Shown: positions 1 through 8,400 of the stretch, one piece after another
How positions within the stretch are numbered: position 1 is the stretch's first letter
Layout: each line of letters opens with the position of its first letter
NCBI RefSeq assembly: GCF_000611645.1
Contig: NW_014012838.1
Coordinates: forward strand, 1-20,317
Reading direction: 5' to 3'
From: Monoraphidium neglectum
Lineage: Eukaryota; Chlorophyta; Chlorophyceae; Sphaeropleales; Selenastraceae
Length of the DNA stretch: 20,317 bases
Program-made: the position numbers and the translations under genes
Notes under the pieces: generated by a model
What the model was told of the DNA's origin: nothing
The model's input: the letters and a program-made list of their open reading frames with translations, nothing else
Databases searched by the model: none

Positions 1-2044
1 CCATGGACAGGTAGTACACTCGCTTAGGGTCCTGCTCCCTGAATTGTTAGTTCCGGAGGGGGGAGAGGGGAAGGGGGAGCAGGGGTGGGTGGGCGTTAGG
101 TTGGGACGGAGCAGGGGTGGGCAGTCCCGGTGGGTTACACCAAGGAGGTTTGCTCGCCCGCCCGCCCGCCAGTGCGGGGTCTGGTCGCCTCTGGAGGCAG
201 CGTCAAGCGGGCGCTGCGCTGCCGCCACGTTTCTCCAGCCGCGAGGGCGCCACGCCGACGCAACTGCAGTCATCCGGCGCAACTGCGCGACCTTTCACGC
301 CACCAGCCACCCGCTTTCGACTTTACCCCCCAGCCTGCTGCCCATCAAGCCGCCCCAGGGGTCGCACCGCCCGATCCGGGCTGCCCGACCCGCCTGGCCC
401 GACCCCATCCCCAGCTGCCCGCCCGCCTGCCGCTGCGGCTCCCGTTTCTCAAGGGGGCAAGCCCGGTCGCCTCCAGCCACTGCCCATCCTCCTGTTGTGG
501 CAACAGATCCGCCCCCTCCTCCACACCACAAAAAAGCAGCAGCCCCCGGCGCCCCCTCTCACTTGAAGTAAGTCTGGGTGTCGTTCCAGAGCTCGATGAG
601 GCGGTCGCGCAGGCTGTAAGACACGGCCTGGTAGCACTCGTTGTTGGCAAAGTCCTAGGATGAAGCAAGGGCGACGGGGCGCCGCGGGGTGGGCGTCACA
701 AGAGGGTGTGCCGCGGTTGTGGGGCAGCTGCCAGGGTGGAGGGTCGTGCGGCGTTCCGCCGCCGCCCGTCCTGTTCTGGCGACCAGCCCATCGCCCCGCT
801 GCCACGCGCTGCAATGGACAGGGCCGGGGCGGCGACGGCTGCCAGGGCCTCGAAGGCGCGGTGGCGCAGGGCCAAGCGTCCAATTGACCAGCTGCCCCGC
901 AAGCCACGCCCTGGCCTGCTGGGACGCTGGTTGAGGGAAAAAAGCAGCACACCGGCCTGCTGACACCATCCCGTCCTGGCCACTGCTGCCACCGCAGAAC
1001 AGGATCCCTGCACAGTGCAAGCGCCCAGCAGTGCCAAGTGGGCGGGCCACTGCCGTCCGCCCGCACCTGGCGCGTGCGCGCGAGCGTGTACTCGACGTGC
1101 GCGGCGATGTCCTGCTGGATGGTCATCACGTCGTTCTCCTTGTACTTGTCTGCGCGGGGTGCGCGCGGCGCGACACGTGTGGGGGCGGCGCGGCGTATGC
1201 CGGGGGCCAGCAGCTAGGGCGGGACAGCGAGCGACCCCCCCGCCCTTGCGCGTGTCAAGCTGCGGCCCAGGCGCAAAGCGGACATCAAGCTAGGCCCTCG
1301 GCAGCCCGACCTGTGTGCCGTAAAACAGACGGTCCCTCGGGGGAGACGCGCGGGGCTGCCGGCTGCCAACCGCCCTCAACCGAATCCCGGGCCAGCGCCC
1401 TGCCAGCGCCCCCATAGCCGCGGGCGCGAGCCGCGTACCAGCCCATGCGCGCACAAACCCACCCATGATGGCATACAGGACCTCGCGCTTGGCGGGGTCG
1501 GGGGCAATCGTCTGGGTCTGAAACTTGGGGCGGACCCCCGACCGCGCGGCCGCCGCCTGCGTCTTGACGATGCCCTCGAGCACGGTGATTGCAGACTTGA
1601 TCTCTCCATCGGTGAGCTTGCCCTTGGGGCCTTTGACGTAGAAGACGTCCTCCAGGGTGCCGGAGTCCACGCCTCCGTTGACGTCGTGCCGCTTGACGTC
1701 CACGTTCAGGTCGTGAAAGACCTGCTTGAGCTTCGTCTGAAGCCCAGGAGCCGCCGGGCCCGAAAGGTATATGACCTGCGCGAGCGAGGGACAAGGTGAG
1801 CGCCGGCCCCGCGAGCAGATCGCAGAGGCTGGCGGAGCCCTAGCAGCGTGCTCACCGTCAGGTCATCGTCCGCGTCGTTGGCCGCAGTAACCTTGATCGC
1901 TCCCGGCTTTGCCACCGCCTCCGAAACAGCCCTGATCGCTACCGGCTTGCGGAGCAGCTGGGACCGCGGGACAGCCGGCCTCGCGAGCGCGCAGCGACCC
2001 CTGGCAAGGGCCGGACGACGCCCAATGGCACTGCCCAACATCAT
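1..2044 (-). CDS. Plastidial alpha-glucan (starch) phosphorylase, N-terminal part, with ACT-like module (partial)
   Basis: Glucan phosphorylases reversibly release glucose-1-phosphate from storage glucan. Five exons on the minus strand join in phase: 1856-2044, 1463-1775, 1067-1149, 563-654 and 1-38, each bounded by GT and AG, giving 238 residues before the left edge. Residues 1 to about 50 (start MMLGSAIGRR) are rich in Arg and Ala with few acids, like a chloroplast transit peptide. Residues about 64-140, from VIYLSGPAAPGLQTKL to the helix ending VLEGIV, resemble an ACT domain. The family signature follows: HVEYTLARTR, then YSLRDRLIELWNDTQTYF, then DPKRVYYLSM at the edge. The catalytic core and PLP lysine lie outside the window. 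The tandem ATG at 2044 is chosen because the transit-like peptide starts there; an upstream in-frame extension is open but looks random. Family call is strong; plastid targeting and the ACT label are inferred. Confidence 0.88.
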
Positions 2045-2295
2045 GGCAGAGCTCAATGGCACTCTGGCAGCGATCAAGCGATCGGGCGATCTGGCTTTGA
2101 GCGTGTTGAGGTTGCACCCGCGCCGTGCACGAGCTGCACTCTTTATGGACGAAAGCGTCCAACTACCGCAGAGAAAATACAATGGTGTCTGGCGCTGCCC
2201 GAGGATGAAAGCGCGGATTTCTCGATGAGTGACCACGCCGCACACCCGCCGGCGCCCGGGCCAAGCGCGCGTAGCGCCGAAGTCCGGACGCGGGT
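2045..2295. promoter_or_regulatory. Upstream region of the phosphorylase gene
   Basis: This stretch lies directly upstream of the phosphorylase start on the minus strand. If the weak plus-strand candidate at 2296 is real, it would be a shared divergent promoter. An ATAAAG-like element on the minus strand near 2140-2147, about 100 bases upstream of the ATG, is the only TATA-like sequence seen. The promoter role is inferred from position. Confidence 0.3.
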
Positions 2296-2864
2296 ATGGG
2301 CCTGCTAAAGAGGAAATTAATCACCTGGTATCCGTTGATCTACAATGCCGCTACAGTAGGATCCACTGCTGCTTCCCTCGTGCTGCAGAGGTTGATGTTC
2401 GTGGGAGGGTGGACTCCGACCAATCACGCCTACCTTCAGCACAATGTTAGTTGCTGCTGTGTTGGCGCACGGGGGCCCCTGCCGCCCTGTGGCAGAGTTG
2501 ATCCACTTGTATGCAACGTGCCATGCGGATGCAGTCGTCGCTTGCATTGACCAATGGCTTCAGTTTCACTGCGCCAGCGCAAGGAAGCTGGCGACACGCA
2601 CACGCGCTCATCACTCCCCAGGCCCTAACGGCATCTCTCCGCGGCAGCGCCCCCCTAGACCCCATGCGCACATGCGTCAGCACCCCTGCCTTGCATCCGG
2701 CCCAGGTAGGCACAACCATTGCCTGTAGTACCAGGTCATTCGCACTGTTTGGTGCAGTGCCGGCTGGACTGCTTGTGGCTGCATCTATCCACACCCAGCC
2801 AGGACCATGGTTTCGCCTTTCTCATAATCCCAAGCATAGTGAAATGCTGGGCAGGCCCTGTTGA
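2296..2864 (+). CDS. Candidate two-exon small membrane protein, unrecognised
   Basis: This is a tentative model. Exon 1 is 2296-2445 (start MGLLKRKLITWYPLIYN) and exon 2 is 2706-2864 (from VGTTIACSTR to the stop after EMLGRPC). A GTTAGT donor and a CCCAG acceptor join them in phase 0, giving about 102 residues. Each exon encodes one hydrophobic stretch, near residues 14-30 and 60-78, so a two-pass membrane protein is conceivable. The frame looks less random than the Cys/Arg/Pro-rich frames around it, and the gene would diverge from the phosphorylase gene. Against it: codon use is less GC-biased than in the neighbours, no family is recognised, and no TGTAA follows within 400 bases. No function is proposed. 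Confidence 0.27.
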
Positions 2865-3598
2865 ATCATCCCTGATAGCTATCAACCTCCCTGTTGTATT
2901 CCAAGCGTAATCATAGTTTGTGGCGTAACTCCTAATCATCGGTATACATGGTCGACCGCCGTTGAATGTCATTTGATATGTGTGATACAGTAAGACGGCA
3001 GCGGCGCCATCCTGCCGGCACACTGGCCACTCTGCCCTGCCCCAAGAAATCTCGTCCCAGTGCATATTAGTCAACCTGCAGGGCCGCCCCACCCGCCCCC
3101 CCGCGAGCCCGATTCAGACCCACATGACTGGTTGCAACGATACACACAAGGATTTATGCTATGAATTTAATTACGTTTGTTACAATCTGAATTGTGTATG
3201 GTACCGTTCTGCAGCGAGAGTGATAGATATCCAGATCAAACATTCTTCTCACCGTGTGATGAGCCGCTAATTTCACGTGTGCAGCCGTGTAAATTTAGTA
3301 GACGCCATCGAGGCATCATTTTCTGCCAAGACAGATCGGTCAACAGATTGTGTGCCCGTCCGAATCGCAGCGCTGTCCAACGCGATTCGCTTGATAGTAG
3401 TGCCTGTAACAGCTTAAGCTGGTCTGCGTGCGGGCCGCTCTGTTGCTGCCACTGCTGCATTGCAAGCGCTCCGAGCTCAGCAGCTGTCCTGGAGCGAAGG
3501 CAGCGTGCCGCTGCACTGAGCAGCGATGGGGTACATCCGTGCAGAAGAGGTACGCGACTTAGTTGGTAACATAACAAAGTTTCAGGCAGGGGACAGGG
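2865..3598. other. Lower-GC intergenic stretch with no convincing gene
   Basis: Composition is closer to balanced here than in the rest of the window, with several AT-rich patches (for example around 3150-3190). Frames are open for 70-130 codons on both strands, but none shows a recognisable family or a convincing splice partner. One minus-strand frame ending at 3236 has a helix-like composition over its last 110 codons and a TGTAA at 3180-3184 just beyond its stop, so a small unrecognised minus-strand gene cannot be ruled out. TGTAA on the plus strand appears at about 3287 and 3408 and could end a transcript of the 2296 candidate. Confidence 0.4.
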
Positions 3599-4713
3599 GT
3601 GAAATATGTAGCAAGAGCACACAGATGGGTTGAATGGGCGCTTGGGCGGTACAGACCTGATTTCTGCGGTAATCAATGGGCAAGCGCACAAGGGGCTGTA
3701 CGGCTCGCTTTCGGCCGCCCACCATGCGCAGCAAGCCGCTGTGGACTCCTGACATGCCGCGCACGGGGCGCCGCTCATGCGCAGGTCACTCTCCCGTTGC
3801 GGTTTTTGTTGACAACAGCGCATCTCATAGCTGTTGTCACTCTGCTGTTTGATCTGGTGAGCTGGCGGCGCCCTGCGGGCCACCTCCACTGAGGTTGCTT
3901 TTGGGAAAAAGTTGGTACAATTCTATTTGAAACCAAGCAAAATTCGCCACTGCAAAGGCGCAACAGCTAGGGGCCAGCCTGCTGCCGTGTGTGCTTGTTG
4001 CACAGCAGGCGCTGCGCACTGTGCAACCCCCACCCCCTCCCCATCATCGCGCCTCCGTCGCAGGACACCTTGACCGGCCATCTGCTGCTGGCAGACGGGA
4101 CCCAAGCTGATCTGTACACGCAGCCGCAGTTCGTGGAGACCAGAGCCAGGTGGGGCAACAGCTGCTCGGGCAGTGCGACTGCCGCTGCGTGCCCGCCGCT
4201 CATCGCACCGCCGAGCATTCCACCTGCGGCCGTCCGCCAACCAATTGCTGAAATCCCTCGTGTGGCAGGTTGCGCAGCCTGGCGGCAGCGTCAGTGGCGT
4301 GCTTTGCGGTCGAGTACCTGGGCCTGTTTGCCGGCGCCTCCATCTTCATGCGTGGCCACACCTGCCTGTACATCCTGCTGCACTTCGCGGGCGCCGTGCT
4401 GACAGGCCTGTTCTACACACAGGTGATGACCCCCGCCGAGTCAGCTCTCTGGCTTGCCGAAGCCTCTGGAGCGAGAAGGGCAGGACTGGGGCATTGCATG
4501 CATGCATGAGAAGCGTCGTGCAGCGGTGAAGGTGGCACCTGAGCACAGCCCCGTGCCTGACCGTTGTTGGGCTGCTCAACCCCCACCAAAATGCCGCAGG
4601 CATTGCCCCTCGGGGCGCTGGCCGCTTCGTTTGCTCTGTTCAACTGCCTGCCGGCGGCGCTGGAGCTGCTGACTTTGGTGTTTGTGGTCCGCGTCAGCTT
4701 TTTCAGCTACTGA
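3599..4713 (+). CDS. TMEM107: TMEM107-like ciliary transition-zone membrane protein (start uncertain)
   Basis: TMEM107 is a four-pass membrane protein of the MKS module at the ciliary transition zone, where it helps gate membrane-protein entry to the cilium. Supported exons are 3785-3856, 4064-4149, 4269-4422 and 4600-4713, all GT-AG and in phase. They encode TM1 (LRFLLTTAHLIAVVTLLFDL), a polar loop with ADLYTQPQFVETRA, TM2 containing CFAVEYLGLFAGASIF, TM3 (YILLHFAGAVLTGLFY) and TM4 containing LFNCLPAALELL. The FAVE and LPA-x-x-E patterns and loop order match animal TMEM107. From 3785 the length is 141 residues against about 140 in animals. The true start is unclear: 3599 is the only in-frame ATG without another splice and adds about 62 unrelated residues, while a CAG acceptor at 3782-3784 suggests a very short upstream exon. 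It is tail-to-tail with SEC20. Confidence 0.8.
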
Positions 4714-4927
4714 AGGGTCTGTGTAGTTCGTGCACCATGCGTCTGTTGTGACCCTGGCTGCCCCAACCGGGCTCCATCATATGGACCGTTGGCGCGCAAG
4801 GCCGAACATAGCTGCAAATTAACATCCTGCCGCCGGAAAAGGCATGCAAGATTGAATTTACAGTGCAGCTAGTAACAGCGCGGCTAGGCGCATGCTGCGG
4901 CAGTCTGCACACCTGCGCCATCCAAGG
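4714..4927. other. Convergent 3' ends of TMEM107 and SEC20
   Basis: A 214-base gap separates two facing stop codons, so the 3' untranslated regions probably share or overlap this segment. A TGTAA signal is present only for the minus-strand gene; no plus-strand TGTAA was found here. Confidence 0.6.
4858..4862 (-). terminator. Candidate poly(A) signal TGTAA for the SEC20 gene
   Basis: TGTAA on the minus strand lies 66 bases past the SEC20 stop. TGTAA is the usual polyadenylation element in green-algal nuclear genes. Its presence supports the stop at 4928 as the real end of that reading frame. Confidence 0.5.
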
Positions 4928-5435
4928 CTACAGCTCACCGTCTCTGTCCTGTCGCCCTGTGGCCTCCGCCCCGTCGTCATCCGCGTCCCCCTCAAGATCA
5001 TCCTCCCCATAAGGGTAATCATCCCCATCATCCCCATCGTCGTCCTCGTCGCCGCCCGCGCCGCCCTCCCCGCCGCCGCCGCGCCGCAAGCGCAGCGCCC
5101 GCAGCTTCCGCCTGACTTCCTCGTCCAGGTCGTCGCCGGCCGCGCCCGCCTCGGCATAGCCGCCGGCGCCTTCCTCGTCGTCGCCGGCGGCAGCCATCGC
5201 CGCCTCTTGCTCTGCCAGCAGCGCCTCAACGTGGGCTCCCTCAAACTCCTCATCCCCTGGCAGCAAGCTCATCTTGATCTGGGGGAAGTCCTGCAGATCC
5301 GCTTGTAGCGGGTCCGCCTGCGGCAACCGCTGCTCCCCGGCGGCCGCGCGAGCTGTGAAAGCGCGGGCGTTCGCGGAAGAATCGGCGGCCGCGCCGGGCA
5401 GGAAGGTCGGCAGGAGGCGCCAGCCGCTGCCCGTG

Positions 5436-5481
<46 letters not shown>

Positions 5482-8400
5482 GTTGCCCCTGCAGAAACAG
5501 CGGGGGCGGGGGCGGCGGCGACCGCTCGTCTTCCAGCGGCCCGTCGAGCGAGCCCTCATCCACCCACAGCAGCCGCCGCGATGGGACAGCAGCTGGGTCC
5601 ACGCGCAGTGGGTCGCCGCTCGCCGCGGCTGCCGCAGCCCCGGCCTGCTTGGCGCCGCCGCTGAGCGACGCGAGCAGGCTCGAGGCTACCTTGTGCCGGC
5701 GCTGCTTGATGCCCTCGAGCGCCTGCGCACGCACTCCCAAAGCCGGCACGGGTGCCGCCTCGCGAGCGGGGGGCTGTACCGCCGCCGCATCCCGGGCCTT
5801 TTTCTCAGCAGCTGCGGCCTCGGCAATCGCTGCTGCCTCGCGAGCCGCCTGCTCGGACGCAGCGGCAGCCGCTTCAGCTGCTGCCGCAGCCTCGAGGGCT
5901 GCGCGCTCGGCTTCTGCAGCCTTGGCCGCCGCTGCCGCCTCTCGGGCTGCCTGCTCCGCCATCGCTTTCTCCTGAGCCGCCTTCTCAGCAGCAGCTGCCT
6001 CGGCAGCGGCGGCTGCCTCCCGTGCAGCCTGCTCAGCTGCTGCAACCTCAGCCGCTGCCGCCGCTTCCCGTGCTGCTTGTTCTGCTGCTGCAGCCTCTTG
6101 AGCCGCCTTCTCAGCAGCGGCTGCCTCCCGCGCAGCCTGCTCAGCTGCTGCGACCTCAGCCGCTGCCGCCGCTTCCCGTGCTGCTTGTTCTGCTGCTGCA
6201 GCCTCTTGAGCCGCCTTCTCAGCAGCGGCTGCCTCAGCAGCAGCTGCCGCCTCCCGCGCCGCCTGCTCAGCTGCTGCCACTTCCCGTGCTGCTTGTTCTG
6301 CTGCTGCAGCCTCTTGAGCCGCCTTCTCAGCGGCGGCTGCCTCCCGCGCAGCCTGCTCAGCTGCTGCAACCTCAGCCGCTGCCGCCGCTTCCTGTGCTGC
6401 TCGTTCTGCTGCTGCAGCCTCTTGAGCCGCCATCTCAGCAGCGGCTGCCTCGGCGGCAGCTGCCGCCTCCCGCGCCGCCTGTTCAGCTGCAGCTGCCTCG
6501 GCAGCAGCTGCTGCCTCCTGCACTGACCGCTCAGCTGCTGCAGCTTCCCGCGCCGCCTGCTCGGCGGCTGCCTCCTTGGCGGCTGCCTCCGCGTCGTGTG
6601 CCGGATGTTCTGCTGCTGAAGCCTCTTGGGCTGCGTTGTCGGCAGCCACTCCCGCCTCCTGTGCCGCCTCCTTTGCCACTGTTGCCTCGGCATCGCCTGC
6701 CGTCAAGTGCACTGCGTGTTCAGCTGCGCTTGCTTCTTGGGCCGCTTGTCCAGCAGCTGCTGCCTCGATAGCGGCTGCCGCCTCCTGCGACGGATGCGTG
6801 GACTCTCCAGCCGCGTGCTCACCTGCTGCAGCCTCGGCCGGTGCCGCAGCCTCTGCATGTTCTGCGGATGCACTCTCAGGACTTGCCTGCTCAGTGGCGG
6901 CTGCCTTGACCGCAGCCGATTGATCACCTGCTGCCGCCTCGGCTTCAGGTGCCGCATCCTGCACGGCATGCTCAGCTGCTGCTGCTTCCCCGGCCACCTG
7001 CTGGGCCTCTGCTGCCGCTGTGGCGGCCACTGCAGCCTCCCCTGGTGCTGGCTCGGCAGCAGCCGCCTCCTGAGAAGCCTGATCGCCTGCCGCCTCATCG
7101 TTTGGCACAGCCTCCCGAGCCGCCTGCCCTCCAGCTGCACCCTCGGCTGCTTCCTGAGCAGCCGATGCCACTGGGGTCGCCGGCTTAGCCACTGGTGTCT
7201 GCGGAGCCGCCGGTGCTGCCGATGCTGCCTCCGCGATTGCCTCTCCAACTGAAGGAGGTTGCCGGGAAGCTGCTTCACTGGTAGCGGCCTCCTGGGCCGC
7301 GTGTGCGTTGCCATCCCAGTTAGGCTGTGAGGTGGGGGCCGCCTTGGCCTCAACATCCGCGGCCGCGGTATCACCGGCAGACGGGGTCGCCGCGAGCTCG
7401 TCTATTGCTGTTGGCTCTTGCTGCTGCTGCTGCTGCTGCTGCTGCAGCTGCTGCTCGATCAGACGTGCAGGCTCAGCGTACTCCGCTCTGATGCGCTCGA
7501 CCTCACTGTCAAGCAGCGCCTGCCGTTGCTCAGGCTCCAATGACAGGTTGGGCTTCTGCTGCTGCTGGCCCTGCAGCTGCTCTAGCTGCTGCTCTGGCTG
7601 CTCCTGCTGCTGTTGCAGCTGCACCAGCAGCCGCGCCGGCTCCTCATACTCAGCCTTAATCCGCTCCACCTCGTCCTCCAGCCTCCGCCGCTGCTCCTGG
7701 CTCAGCGCCTGCGGCTGCTCCTCCTGTTGAGGGCTGGGCGCGGCCGGCGGGGGTGAGTCAACCACCGAGGCTGCCTCCGTCGCGCTCGGCTGCGGAGTGC
7801 CGCCGCGCGCAGGCTCGCCGCCAGCCGGCGGGCCCAGCAGGTCGTCGAGCGTTCCTCGCGCCTTCGGCACCTGCAGGGGCGTCGCCGGCTGCTCGGGCTC
7901 GGTCACGGGCTCCGGCTGCCAGCTGTACACGTCAGTCGCCGCGCCGCCCGCGTAGCCGCCGCCGCCGCCGCCGCCCGTCGGCCCCTGCTGCTGCTGCGGG
8001 GCCGAAAAGATCACGCCGCCGGCGCCGGCTGCGTCCGCGCCGGCTGCGTCCGCGCCGCGGCCGGCCTCCCAGATGCGGCCGCCTTCCCTCTGGACTCGCT
8101 CGTTGCCGGGAGCGTCGGCGTCCAGCCACTTGGCGTCCTCCCAGGGGTCCGCCGGCCGCTTCTGCTGCTGCTCCCGCTGCTCCTTCTCCCGCTGCCACTG
8201 CTGCCACCGCTGCTCCCCTGGCGGCGGCTTCTGCGCGTCCGGCCACTGGTCTTCCCAGGGCTCCTCCTCCTCGAAGCGCGGCCCGCCGCGGCCGCCCAAC
8301 AGCGCGCCCAGGCTGCTCAGCGGCGAGCGCACCGCGGCCATGACGCCGTCCTTCACTGCCACGGGGGTGCGGTTGATGCCGACGTACACCACGACGGAAC

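Noticed and set aside
44..663. Three overlapping plus-strand frames of 149-177 codons.
   Set aside because: They lie across an intron and exon of the minus-strand phosphorylase gene and are Pro/Arg/Ser-rich with no resemblance to known proteins.
449..1129. Minus-strand 226-codon frame overlapping phosphorylase exon 3.
   Set aside because: Only its first 27 or so codons are the true exon (HVEYTLARTR); the rest is read-through into the intron.
3236..3889. Minus-strand 217-codon frame opposite TMEM107 exon 1, with TGTAA 52 bases after its stop.
   Set aside because: Its upstream half is Cys/Pro/Ser-rich and antisense to a well-supported exon. The last 110 codons look somewhat better, but no family, splice partner or start was found.
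5686..6693. Minus-strand 335-codon frame rich in Arg, Gln and Leu.
   Set aside because: It is a frameshifted reading of the same repeat array; no start context, splice support or family.
5483..6771. Long plus-strand open frames (347 and 339 codons) rich in Leu, Pro, Cys and Ser.
   Set aside because: They are antisense reflections of the GC-rich Ala/Glu repeat in the SEC20 tail; every frame stays open because the repeat lacks stop-forming triplets. Composition is not protein-like.
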